A DNA stretch of 64,000 bases from Euglena gracilis (taxonomy: Eukaryota; Euglenida; Euglenophyceae; Euglenales), in assembly GCA_039621445.1 (NCBI GenBank), contig CP154955.1, positions 37,613,123 through 37,677,122 on the forward strand, given 5' to 3'. Within the stretch, counting starts at the first letter, position 1. Each line of letters starts with the position of its first letter. Below the pieces are notes generated by a model. The model saw only the letters and a program-made list of their open reading frames with translations. It had not been told where the DNA came from and did not search any database. The position numbers and the translations under genes are program-made. This document shows, piece after piece, positions 30,346 through 42,500 of the stretch.

Positions 30346-32526
30346 TACGACTCGATGGTGCTGAAGTGTGTGTGAAAATATTTTGAAAAACGTTTTTTTT
30401 TGAGTGGAGAATTTTGGGGAATGACTTGAAAGAATAGCAAACCATGGTGATCAACCCTCAAACAGAAACAAGGAGACGTTGTGCCCATGACAGCCACGCC
30501 AGTGCAAATGCCAGGAAGGTGTATGCGGTGTTTCACACAAATCCTTTTGGATTTGGATGGGGAGCAAAGGGTGGTTGGTAGATGGATGGACAACAGATAT
30601 TGCGTTTTTTTCTGGGGGATGGTGATAAGCCACGACTTTTCCAGTATTCACCAGCACCAAATCTGCCTAAAACGGAGGAAATTGTGACAACAGTTTCCGG
30701 AGCAGGATACTTTGCTCAGGTTACAGGCATGTGTTCAATGGTAACAATAATAAGTGCTTGAAAGAAAATGCGTGCTGGGTCTCCTTGGTTGCATGGGCCC
30801 AGATGCCAACTCTTTGGCTAGGTTACTGTGGGAGGTGGAATCATTGGAGGTGGCGCGGTGGCAGCTGAGGCCGTCACTACGGGCCAACTTTGGTGGTGCA
30901 GCGGCTTGCCGCAGATTGCACAGTGTCACCTGTGGCCGGCGGCGTCCAAGTGTGGCCGCCACCTTACATGTCGCAAGGCAATTGATGAGCGTAGTCAAAG
31001 GCATAGAGTTCTGTTGAGTTCGTTAAGACTCTCATACAAACATTTCACCCATTGCTGTTCATCATTGCTGTATCGGCTTCTACAGGATTACTCAGCAAAC
31101 CCAAAGAGCTGCCCAACGAGGGTTAATGCACATGGGGGGGGCCAAGGGAGGCGCCAAAGGCGTCGAGAGTTTGGGTTCGCTGAGTATTGTGTAGGGCCAG
31201 TTTATCACGCAAATTTGTGCACACATTGCAATCGCAAGTCTCAGCCTCTGTCTGTATGTGTGTATGTTTGCATATGGAATGTGACCGAGCTTGAAGACAG
31301 TGAGTATACATTTGCCCTGTTGCCAACGTTTTTGTTTAAGGGCCATCCAATGTATTATTTGCCCAGTCCTTTTCCCATTGGTTTCAGGAGATCACTCATT
31401 AATCTTTACTGCCAACATATTACGATACTGCCTCACCGCCCAACAGGACCAAGCCAAGGTGTGCTTTACAGAAGCCAGTGAAGCCAGTTCTTATCAAAGT
31501 CATCTTGACAAACTCTTGCAATGTTTTCCTCAACCAAGTTGATACATTGAGGTATTCGGTTGTTGCAACTGAGAATGAAAGATCGTCCTGTGCCTTTTTA
31601 TATACCCTTTTCGTCATCGTTGACTGTCATTGATTACGTAAACACATACATCTTCGAAATTAGGTGAACACTCATTGGTCACTGGTTGGCAAACAAAGAA
31701 TCAATACATATGGTGGAATCATCAGATGGTGTTACAAACAGGCATGATGTGAATATTATGTGTAAACAATAAAAACAATATGTTAATGGGTTTTTTTTTA
31801 ATTTGCATGTTGGATGAAAGAGGTGATCCTAGTTAACTAGCTAGTTAACTAGTTAACTAGTTACCTTTCTGGAAAGGAGGATGGTGTTTTTTGAATTCAC
31901 TGGTGTGGAATTATTGAGGATAAGGAATGTAAAAAATTTTTGGTCTAAATTTATGCCTAAATTCAAGCCTGAAACACTGACCCTTACCGTATTCTTTCAG
32001 TGACGCAAATAACTTTTTCAGGTGATAAAGTCCTGCGCCCCTTTCTGAAATGACCGTATTGCCATTCATCCTCCTTTTAGGCAAGGTAGAATGCCAATTC
32101 TCTGGAAACACGTGTGCATTTTCATGTCCATATGCACGTACGTAAGGTGTATGTGTGTTTTGTATGTATATGGATATGGATATGGGCATGTATATGGATA
32201 TGGATGTGGATGTAGATATGGATGTGGATATACACATGGATATACAGTGTGGCTAAAAATTACAGAAGACAAAAATTACGGCAAAAAAGATTATGAGAAA
32301 ATATTTTTGGCAAAATTTGTATTTTGGAAAAATTAATACCAAATAATTTTGGCAAATCTGTTTTTCCCCCCAAATTTTCCCAATCTTTCTTCCCTCTGCT
32401 TATTAAAAGAAGGAATTTTTAGTTTTCCTTTTTCTTCTCTTTAGCCATGAGTTCACATGCCGTCCCACGTGTTGTGCTGGATGAGGTTGCACCTTCCAAG
32501 GCTGATACATATGCAGATTGAGCAAA
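30346..32526. repeat. Older, diverged half of the alpha block
   Basis: Aligns with 40032-42600, with visibly more substitutions and indels than the preceding 6 kb. Includes a CTAGTTAACTAG tandem at about 31836 and a GGATATGGATAT-type minisatellite at about 32165-32245. No gene recognised. Confidence 0.75.
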
Positions 32527-33544
32527 CTTCAATCACAATTATAGAACATAGAACCCGCGGGCACTAGCAAGTGCCTCTCCAGCTGACCGAATGGTCCCCC
32601 ACCATTTCTCCCTTGTCCGCCAGTCCGCCAGTCCGACCTCGCCCACTGTTTTAGGGGGATACTGAATTACAAGGGAGGTTTCCTGTGCAAGAACACCTTA
32701 ATTTTATTTTGTTTTTTATATTTTGCTGTACACCCACACACATATATGTTGAATGCAAATTTATTCCAAACCTACGCCAACTCCATCCAAATCACGGGGT
32801 TAGCCTTGGACCCCCAGAGGGGGAGGCGGTCTTAAAGAAACCCGAATGACCCGAATCCTGCAGAAACGCGAACAATCACAAGAAGAATGATGTTCTTTCT
32901 TTAAAACATGGAGCCCAATTAAGTGACAGGGGAAGTTGTGATTTAAAGGAGCGATTTAAAAACTGTGGTGCTGGAACACACATCAAAAGTCAGAAGAAAC
33001 GATTAAGCAATTAAACCATGGGTGGTATGGTGGTGGAGGTGACCTCGTAGAGGGGTTGGCGTTGGTGTTGGTGCTTGGAGGCAGAGAGGGGAAGGAAGTT
33101 GTGCCTCAAGGGCGTGTAGGGTATGGTGGGGATGGTGAAGGGGGCTGGCCATTGAGGTTGGTGTGGATGGCATTGGTGGGGTTGTCGTCTGGTTCGTTGG
33201 GGGTGACGACGTGGCGGCATTTGTGAGAACATTGGCGATCCAGAGCGTCTTCCCCAAACATCTTTGCCGTAGTCAATGCGAAGTGCACTCATTCAGCTCG
33301 TCTTTCTTCGTCACCGCAGAGATGCCCACGTCAATCTCCACCAACCACGCCATAAAGTTCACGGAAAGAATGAAAGAACAAGATCAATGGGGGAGCCTGG
33401 CGCACAACGAAAGCAACGTGAAATCCAGTCCCCTCTATTTTTGGCCGGGCAAAGCAAAGGAGCTGGAGGTGGGACCTGATGAACAGGAGGTTGAAAAAGT
33501 GCTGAACCACTGCAAAAGAGACGGAAAACGGGTTGAAAAAGCTT
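32527..33544. repeat. Dispersed repeat D, copy 1
   Basis: Similar to 44936-46020 and about 49050-50150. It ends exactly where the second large block begins. A plus frame reads ERMKEQDQWGSLAHNESNV and on to GPDEQEVEKVLNHCKRD; the minus strand has other open frames, so coding status is unclear. A short foldback (GGACCCCC / GGGGGAGG..CTTAAAGAAACCC) at 32797-32850 looks like a MITE remnant. Confidence 0.7.
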
Positions 33545-36100
33545 GTGACACTTGTGGAGAGGAAGATCTCTTTGAGACGACCGGAGAGGGCGTCATCCTT
33601 TTTTTGTGCAGGAGGCCGAGTGGACCTGCAGTCATAATACATAGAACCATCTGGAGCACGGCCACACATATGAAAGGAGAGTCCAGAGGGTAGAGTGACA
33701 TCCACAACATCCTCGGTGGCAAAATCTCAGAATATTTGTGTTCAGGAATGTTGAGGTGACAAAAAGCCCTTGTCGATGTTCAATTGAGTGACAATGTCTT
33801 GAGTATGGAGTAACCCCCCCCCCAAATAACACCTGTCTACCTCTCGGTGGTGAAGCTCCAGGAAAGATTCATAAGACGAATGGTAATCCCCTTTGGATGG
33901 CTAGACACTGAACGAAGCATGTCAGGCTGCGAGGTGGGGGGCATCGAGACAGGAGCAGCGGAAGGAGTTGTACTTGGAGTGCTGGAAGAATCCAAAGAAG
34001 GCTCCGGTTTCCTGTGAAGAAACCACGAGAGGTCAACTACAGACCATCAAAGATGAGGAAAGAGGAAAGGAGATGGACAGAGATGATGACAAAGGATGAA
34101 AACCACAGGAAGAAAAAATTTAGAATAATATGAAGGGGAGGGGGAAGGATGCCATATCGATGAGGGAATTCATGTAGATGCAAATAAATTACTTTGTAGG
34201 ATATGTTCCAACAATGGAGAGGATCCATTCGATCAAGTTTTCCCAGACCGGTTTGGCACCCAGCCTGTGGGATAGATGCCATTGTCCATGGTCATAGGGG
34301 TGCAGGGTGATGTACCTGAATTTTTCTCGGCTCTTCACCAGATGTGTTGGTTTCAAACGTCTGCTTTGAAGGCGGTGTTGATTCACACATCCATCACCCG
34401 GATGAATCCGGCACACCCACCGGGGATGAACAGGACGTCCTCCCTATGGCCCTCGAAGCCCAAATTTCTGTTGTTTTCAAATTCTTTTTTGAAACCTGTG
34501 CACAGCAAATAGGTCAATGATCACAAGTGTTTTGGGCTTCGCCCACAGTTTCTTGCACGGGTCTGATGGTGCAACTCACTCTGGCTCAATGGTTTAAATG
34601 AACTGCAGCCCAGAGTGCGAGGTTGTCGTTCTTTGCACCTTGGGTTTTGTATTTCCCTGAAGTATTTCCTCGATTGGTGAATACTTGGGGTAAGCACGAA
34701 TGCAGCTTGGACGGTTGGTTGGATTGACTCAATGGTGGCCCAACTGGCGACTAGATAGTGATGGATTTTTGCCGTGGATCGAAAATGGTCTGTCTTTGAT
34801 CTAACATTCAAAGAACATCCTTGGGAAAGAAGGCACAACAACGAGTCAGGGGTTATATTAAAAATTACCACAAAATTACTGCATAAAATGTCAACATTTT
34901 GTAGATGTAATCAATGTAATCACTGTATTTATCTATTACTGGCGATTGTGCGAACAGTTTTTTTTGCATATATTACACTAAGAAAACATCAACTTTGAGA
35001 AAGTAATGTTAATGTTATACCCATGCAAAAAGTTAGGATACGTATGTATTACAATATTAATGTTGTTTGTTGTTATTAATGCTGTTTTTGTTTGTTTAGT
35101 TTATCGTAAATTAATTAATTAATTAATTATTTAATAAAATGCATGTCAAGGTAATGTCCAATGTCAAGATACAACCTGGAAAATACATATTAATTAATTA
35201 TTAATTAAAATTGCACTGTACAATTGAATTTACAATGTGCAAATTCTAGTATTTCATAATATATGCCAATAATTACATGTTTTTTCAGACACACCCAACA
35301 AACACATAATATCATTTTAACTCTCGCCAAGTGGCTGTAACTCTTACTAAGTGATGCAGTTTCTCAATATCATGCACACGTCAGATTTCTTCTATTTGTA
35401 CCTTTCCAATCATTTTTTCACCGATGTCGTTGCTGGAGAATATATATGTTCTGAATTTTCAACTGATTTATTCACAAGTGGATTTGATAGTTCCATTTTA
35501 ACATCTGAATTTTGTTAATTGTTTTCTTTCATGTAATCATTGAAATCCATCCTTCCAGAAAGGGGCTGCTTCCATCGGTCCATTGGTCCCAAGGGCCACC
35601 CCGTCCCCATTACCTTGAATTTCAGTCCCCATTCAGCTGAAATAATGCATGCCTGGCAGCATCACTGGCACATATGGCAAGGGAGTGGCGCAAAGCAGCG
35701 ACCTGCAGAAAACCTCCTCTCCTCTGTAAACACCATTCATTGAGAGGGCTACCGTTCTTGGTATTCAAAGGCGTGCCAGCCGGAAATACCTTCTTTGAGT
35801 GGGCCCCAATGATTGATAAGCCAAGAACGTTCTGCCTGTCCGCTGCCTTTTCCCTTGAAGGGGGTTGACAGCAGAGTGATTCCGGAAATGCCTATCACTC
35901 ACGAGGTTGCTCTCTGACAAGAAACACACACACACATACACACAAACAAACACACACACAAACACACAAACACACAAACACACAAACACACACACACAAA
36001 CACACAAACACACAAACACACAAACACACAAACACACAAACACACAAACACACACCAATACTTGAGGGCGTCGTGTTTCCTAAAACCTTTTTCGTTACAG

Positions 36101-36254
36101 CCGGCTTTGTCGGGGGAGGGGTGGCGCTTGGCAGCTGAAGGAGGCGGCCAGCCTTTCGCACCGGCGGCCCGTCGGCCCCCGCTGGGGCTGCCGTGGCTGC
36201 CGGCGGCTGGTGGGGCTGGGTCTGCCTCGGCAGCTGGCCTGCCCGGTTTCACAG
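36101..36254 (+). other. Exon-like GC-rich island, second copy
   Basis: Same 154-base length and same TTACAG / CAG|GTGGGG borders as 25944-26097; one visible substitution (GCTGCAGGA to GCTGAAGGA). Confidence 0.35.
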
Positions 36255-37340
36255 GTGGGGAAGGGGGAGTTATTTCCATTCTTCCCAAAACCGGCCAGTC
36301 ACTCCCCACGGGGGGGGGGGGAGGCAGTCTGGGACCCAAGGGGAAACTGACTACAAAAATGGCCAAGAAATTTCCGGCACCTTTGGTGGGTCACTTTGGT
36401 GGTTTTTGCCAATCCCCCCCTGGGGGGGAGGGGGTTCAGGCCGGAAACCAGTCAGTCAGTCACCCGAAAAAAACAGTCAATCATCCCTCCCCCCGAGGCG
36501 GGGGGGGGTCGGCCAGTGACTGAATGATTGTATGATCACAACCCATCTCAGGACCACGAGGGGTTGAGGGGGGGGGTCCTGTGTGCCTGCTGGAAAAAGG
36601 TACCAGCTGGAAAAGGTACTCCCCTGGTGGTGGTTTGAACCACCCGGGTGGTTCGAACCCGGCTGAGAGCTGGACGAAGCGGGGACATAAAAAATGCCTA
36701 AAAAAGCCCAAATCAAGCTGGGTTGGCATTTTTCAGGCAAAAAAGTAGGGTGTGAAAACCCCAAAAACCACCCAAAAATGTCATTTTTGGCCATTTTTGA
36801 ACCCATTTTATAAAAAATTCGGCACTTGCGCCAAAAATTTTTTCGGTCCGACCTGGCAAACCCGGGCTGGACGCAAATTTATTTCAGTGGGCCGCCTGGG
36901 GGGGGGGGTCCACAGCCCTTCTTGGAAGTGCTGGCTGGAAAAAGGCAGGGTCCCGTCCGGCTTAAGAAAACCCCCGGTGGGGTGGGACTACCAAACACAA
37001 CAATGGACACGTGCACGCATACCATGCACACAGCTTTGGTGCCTCCCCCATTTCAGGAGGCCCCCGAGGGGATAAAAATATATGGAGTGGGTATGGAATG
37101 GAATTGATATGGAAAATGAATGGTTGCAGAAAAAAAAACGCCGAAGGGCAAATGTGGCAACAACAATCATTGTGCAGGGGGACTGAACGGAGGACGTCAG
37201 GGGGGTATTACCCGGGCATGAAAAGTTCACTTTCCCCATCATCAGGGTTTGGCCGCAGGCGCACCAGTGTGCAAAATCTGACGACAGTGGATATCCCACA
37301 TCACTTGCAGTAAGGGATCTGCCCGTTCCAGTGTGCTAAT

Positions 37341-37640
37341 GTGCACGGCAGTCCACATGGTTTTCTCTGCGAGATTGACCACGTCTGCAGTGTATGCGGG
37401 GTATTGCACGGTTTATACTGCCTGGTGTGTTACGTGCACCTCAGGAACCGCCTAAGCGGATATGCTGCTTCTGCTGACTGTGGAGTGTGCCACAGGGTGA
37501 GTAGCGGGAGACGGCGAACCGCCTGTAAGGCTTATGGTGGAGACATACCCTGCACGGTCTGGGGTTGTGGTTGTGGTTGTTGGGACATGACATACTGTGG
37601 TGCATATTGGATGGAAGGTGAAGGGCCACGCATGGCGTAA
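37341..37640 (+). CDS. Hypothetical Cys-rich ORF, 99 aa (second copy)
   Basis: As 27185-27487 but with one residue removed by a 3-base deletion (CSVCGVLHGLYCLVC) and a few substitutions. Confidence 0.25.
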   Translation: MHGSPHGFLCEIDHVCSVCGVLHGLYCLVCYVHLRNRLSGYAASADCGVCHRVSSGRRRTACKAYGGDIPCTVWGCGCGCWDMTYCGAYWMEGEGPRMA

Positions 37641-38085
37641 TGCGCTGCTCCATTTGAGGTGCCTGTCCCTCCCTCACATACTGCGGTTGCTCCATTGGAG
37701 CTTGGTATGTCTGCTGAGGTGGCAAGTTCCATTGGAAATTGGTGAGCCTGCTGAGGTGGGGGTTTTTTCATTGGAACTTGGTATGCCCGTTGAGGCTGTG
37801 CTGCGTATAAGTTTTCATTGGTACAGGAGCGGCATAAGCCGGGGGTAGCGTTTCCGCCTGAGAAGGGGGTGGCATTTGTGCCTGAGGAACACATAACATT
37901 TGTACCTGTATGATTTTAGAGTGAGGCGGCATTTGTGCCTGTGCCGCATAAGCAGCAGGAGGGGGTTGATTTCCCACAAAAGCGAGTACCTCTTGGGCTG
38001 GTGGGGACGCCTCATAGGCGGTGGAGGGAGGGAGAACGTACTGGTGTGGGGAGGGGCCTGGGCCACGCCCTCCAGGATCTTGCAT
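37532..38085 (-). CDS. Possible Pro/Gln-rich low-complexity protein (second copy)
   Basis: Counterpart of 27379-27932 with the same frame breaks and a few substitutions. Confidence 0.3.
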
Positions 38086-38582
38086 GCTGGCTGAGAAGAA
38101 GCTTTATGAGCTGTGGTGAAAGAGATGAGTAAATAGGTGGTTCCCCCCCCCAAAAGTCCCACCATAATGTTGCCAAACATTATATACCAACCCCTCCGGG
38201 GGGATCCACTTACCCTACCCCCTCCCCACCCGGGGGGTCCAAAACTAAAAAACCCCATGGTGTGTGTTTGTGTGTGTATTTGTGTGTGTGTGTCTTTGTG
38301 TGTGTGTTTTTGCAAGTGGGTGGGTGGGCGGGTATGCACACGTGTGCGTGTGTGTGCGCGCGCGCGAGTGTGTGTCTGCGTGTGTGAATTTGGGTGGGGG
38401 GGTGGGGCTTAAATAATATAAGAAACCTGGGAAAAAAGAAGCAGGCATCGGTTGGCAGGGGCAAGCAGCGAGGTCAGGGAAGGAGGGTGTCAGGGTCCTC
38501 TCAGGCGAAGCGTACAGGCCAGTGTGGGACTGGCAACAGGGGCTGCGTGGCTGCGTTGCTGTTGGGTCATCAGGAGGTCATC

Positions 38583-39212
38583 ATGGATTGTGATTCAGTG
38601 GATGTTCGTCTCGGTTCTGGCTTGGAAAACCCCTTTGCCTCCACCCTTTCCCTTGCCACCCCTCACTCTGCCACCCGCCACTGTTTTGCCCAGCCACCCC
38701 TTGCCCTGCCACACTTTGCCACCTTTGCCATGGGGTGGTTGCGGGGTATTGCGGCGCCGTTCGGGTGTGTGTGCGGTGCGGTGGGCGTGGAGGGTCTGGG
38801 CCGCGCTGCCTTGCATTCTGACCCCTCGTCTTCTCCAGTCCAGGCAGCCACATGGTCAGCCAGCGCGGTATGGGGAGTTCTGACCCCATCCTTCTTTCTC
38901 TCCCCTTGGGGAAGTTCTTCTTTATGGTGCCTTGGATTTGAGTGTGGTGGTGGTGATGGTGGTGCTACTACTTGCGGATGCGTTCAGGTTCACCGGGCCC
39001 AGTCCCGTTATGGACTCCACAAAAACAAACTGCTCCCAGGTGGCATACCCTTCTTCGCTGTGCTGGGAGATGCAGATGCCTCCTCGGTTTCATCTTCAGG
39101 TCCCAATGGAGCACAGCTCACAGCGGTCATGGTTATTGCGCAACGGTGGAGAAAAACCCAGACATGCCTGTGGGATGACCCAAGTCACGTAGGAAAAGGA
39201 TTGAGTCCCTGA
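38583..39212 (+). CDS. Hypothetical ORF, 209 aa (second copy)
   Basis: Counterpart of 28441-29061 with an in-frame 9-base insertion near 39160. Confidence 0.25.
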   Translation: MDCDSVDVRLGSGLENPFASTLSLATPHSATRHCFAQPPLALPHFATFAMGWLRGIAAPFGCVCGAVGVEGLGRAALHSDPSSSPVQAATWSASAVWGVLTPSFFLSPWGSSSLWCLGFECGGGDGGATTCGCVQVHRAQSRYGLHKNKLLPGGIPFFAVLGDADASSVSSSGPNGAQLTAVMVIAQRWRKTQTCLWDDPSHVGKGLSP

Positions 39213-40113
39213 AAGGAGCATGCAACAACCCGCCAAATTTCAATTTTTTTTGTAATTTGATTCAATTTTATTCTTTTTTTTTCGTCCATATGAGGTTTTT
39301 GGTCATACGTAGGGGTTTTTTTGGACAGCGACAATAGTTTTGTTTCAGAAATACCTGGTGTTTTTTTGGACCTATGTCATGTTGTCACGTTTATCCCCCT
39401 TGTGGACCTCCCAACCGCTATAGATCCCTTGTATTTAAAACTACATTACTGATATGAGGTATTCTAGGACACCGTAACGGCAGTTGTCAACAACGGTGAT
39501 CTGAAAAAAAACATGGTACTCCTATCCAAGCCCATCAGGCAAATGCTCAATGACCCAAAAAATGGCAGTGGAAGACCTTCCTGAATTTAAGGCTCTTTGA
39601 CTTATTTTTTTGGGAAATTTCAAGGTCCTGATTGTTTTAAAGGAGGGGCAGGGCTTTATGTCATGATCCTCAATCCCCAATCCCCAATCCCCAGTATCTA
39701 ATTAGCCTGGATGGTGTCCTGCTCAACCTGAACCTTTGCCACAACGTTCTATTCTGAATCACACCAGTTGTTCCCCACAATTTGAAGGCATAAATGCAAA
39801 CGGAAAAGTGTTTTTTATGTTAAGTGCATCTTCTGATATGTGGAGAAGCTGCAAACAAGCAGTGGACCCCACCAAACAGCCAAAGCGTCATAATGCGCAA
39901 TGATTTTAAATAGAAATTTTAGAAACCGAGGAGAAGAGGGGTGAAAGCCATAGATACTTCAAAGCCTGTGTTTGAATCCCCATTTTTGAACTTTTGATCC
40001 CCAAGCGTCTTTTTCACCCCATGGGTGACCTACGATTTGATGGTGCTGAATTGTGTGTGAAAATAGTTTGAAAATTTTTTTTGAGTGGATAATTTTGGGA
40101 AATGATTTGAAAT

Positions 40114-40363
40114 CAGGGGTTTTTTTTAGTCGTGGACCCCCGGGGGGGGGGGTTGGGTGGGTGGGTCTCCCCGGAGGGGGGTGGGATATACTTTTCGGCG
40201 CCGAAGGCGCCAAAAAAGTGCTATTTTTAGCACTTTTCAATTTTTCGATTTTTCGATTTTTTTTCGGCCATTTTTTGTGGGTCCCCTGGGACCCCCCGGG
40301 GGCCCCAGGGGGTGGGTGGGTGGGGGGGACCCCCCTCCCCCCCGGTCTTAAAAAAAACCCCTG
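40114..40363. mobile_element. hAT-like MITE with empty site in the other block copy
   Basis: Ends CAGGGGTTTTTTTTAG and, at the right, CTTAAAAAAAACCCCTG. Flanks are TTTGAAAT and CTTGAAAG, a decayed 8-bp duplication. The uninterrupted site is present in the alpha block (GAATGACTTGAAAGAATAGC, about 30420) and again near 58.58 kb. The interior has G/C tracts and the hairpin GGCGCC-GAA-GGCGCC at 40197-40211. Confidence 0.82.
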
Positions 40364-40522
40364 CTTGAAAGGGTAGCAAACCATAGCGACCTACCCTCAA
40401 ACAGAAAGAAGGAGACGTTGTGTCCATGACAGCCACACCAGTGCAAATGTCAGGAAGGTGGGTGTTTCACGCAAACACCCACCTGGATGGGGAGGAAAGG
40501 CTGGTTGGTAGATAGATGGATA

Positions 40523-40750
40523 ACCCCCCCCCCTAATAGAAGCACGGGTGCGCTTATACCGGACCGCCGCCCCCGGCGCCGGGGGCTTCTATTTGGACCC
40601 TAGCTGCGCGATTTTTGTTGATTTCCTTTAGAAATCCGATCAAAATGGGGGGGGTGCGCTTGTAGCGGGCCGCCGCCTGTGGCGGCGGGGGGTGCGCTTT
40701 CATTTGGACCCTGCGCTTGTAGCGGCCCCGTGCTTCTATTAGGGGGGGTT
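40523..40750. mobile_element. TA-flanked poly-C MITE, second family, with empty site
   Basis: Ends AACCCCC... then TAATAGAAGCACGGG, and at the right CCGTGCTTCTATTAG then G-run and TT. TA on both sides (40521-22, 40751-52). The alpha block has the unoccupied site (GATGGACAACAGATATTG, about 30584). The interior has GCGCTTGTAGCGG-type repeats. Confidence 0.82.
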
Positions 40751-40997
40751 TAGCAGATATTGCGTTCTTTTTCTAGGGGATGGTGATAAGCCACGACTTT
40801 TCCAATGTTCACCAGCACCAAATCTACCTCAAACGGAGGATATTGTGACAACAGTTTCCGGAGCAGGAAACTTTGCTCAGGTCACAGGCATATGTTCAAT
40901 GGTCCCAATAATGAGTGCTTTGAAAGAAAATGCGTGCTGGGCTTCCTTGGTTGCATGGGCCTAGATGCCAACTCTTTGGCTCGGTTACTGTGGGAAT

Positions 40998-41190
40998 CTT
41001 AACTATCTCAACTTAACTCTATGCCTTTGAATAAGTCAATTGCCTTGTGAAATGTAAGGTGGCGGCAACAGCTGGATGCCGCCGGCCACAGGTGACGCTG
41101 TGCAATCTGCGGCGAGCCGCTGCACCACCAAGGTTGGCCCGTAGTGATGGCCTCAGCTGCCACCGCGCCACCTCCAATGATTCCTCCACA
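40998..41190. repeat. Small inversion relative to the alpha block
   Basis: A roughly 190-base segment here is the reverse complement of the alpha segment at about 30830-31010 (compare CCACCGCGCCACCTCCAATG here with CATTGGAGGTGGCGCGGTGG there), while flanks on both sides are collinear. Confidence 0.8.
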
Positions 41191-42500
41191 AACATTCCAA
41201 CCATTGCTGCTCATTGCTGTATCGACCTCTACAGGATTACTCAGCAAACCCAAAGAGCTGCCCAACAAGGGTTAATGCACATGAGGGGCCCAAGGGAGGC
41301 GCCAAAGGTGTCGAGTGAGTTTGTTTGCTGAGTATCGTGTAGGGCCAGTTTATCACGCAAATTTGTGCACACATTGCAATCGCAAGTCTCAGACTCTGCC
41401 TGTATGTGTGTATGTTTGCATATGGAATGTGACCGAGCTTGACGACGGTGAGGATACATTTGCTCTGTTGCCAACATTTTTGTTTAAGGGCCATCCAATG
41501 CATTACTTGCCCGGTTCTTTTCCCTTTGGTTTCAAGAGATCACTGATTAGCCTTTTACTGCCAACATATTACGATACTGCCTCACCGCCCAAGGACGCCC
41601 CACCAAAAGATTTCAAGATCGAATTTTGAATGTTCATCCAGGGCAAGGAGAATGTTTTTTTTGAGCACTAGTAAGTTGTGCAGCTTCATCAAGGAAGGTG
41701 GAGCATCTAATTATTACGCCTGTTTTAACGAATGGTTCTTTTCAGTGCCAAAAAGCCAAAGAAGCCATTAGCAAGTCCTGCTAAATGCCCGAACAGCTGA
41801 TAAATTGAACATTGAGTTTTGATGCCAACGTTCAGGAGGACCAAACCAAGGTGTGTTTTACAGAAGCCAGTGAAGACTGTTCTTACCAGAGTCATCTTGA
41901 CGAACTCTTGCAATGTTTTCCTCAACCAAGTTGATATATTGAGGCATTCGGTTGTTGCAACTGAGAATGTAATATCGTCCTGTGCCTTCTATATCCGCTT
42001 TTCTTCATCGTTGACTCTCATTGAATACGTAAACACATACATCTTCGAACACTCGTTGGGTCACTGGTTGGCAAACAAAGAATCAATACATATGGTGGAA
42101 TCATCAGATGGTGTTACAAACAGGCATGATGTGAATATTATGTGTAAATAATATAAACAATATGTTAATAGTTTTTTTTTATTTCTTGGATGAAAGGGGT
42201 GATGCTCGTTAACTAGCTAGTTAGCTAGTTACCTTTCTAGAAAGGAGTATGGTGTTTTTTGAATTCACTGGTGTGGAGTTATTGAGGATAAGGAATGTAT
42301 AAAAAATTGGGTCTAAATTTATGCCTAAATTCAAGCCTGAAACACTCACCCTTACTGTATTCTTTGAGTGACACAAATAACTTTTTCCCGAGCCCCTTTC
42401 TGAAATGACCTTATTGGCATTTATCCCCCTTTTAGCCAAGGTGGAATGCCAATGTTTGTTGTGGATTCTAATGTGCGTGTTCATGTCCATATGCATATAC
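41191..42500. other. Beta block, older half
   Basis: Diverged copy of 31040-32160. It has extra sequence at 41590-41820 that alpha lacks. No gene recognised. Confidence 0.6.

Larger units (their letters stand above)
33545..39850. repeat. Segmental duplication, second copy (beta)
   Basis: Near-identical to 23464-29700. Distinguishing marks are a 24-base insertion at about 35628-35651, an expanded CA repeat at 35924-36053, and short indels. Confidence 0.92.

Noticed and set aside
32246-32340. Second mariner-like MITE from ACAGTGTGGCTAAAAATTAC
   Set aside because: Only one end was found; no partner end or TA duplication downstream.
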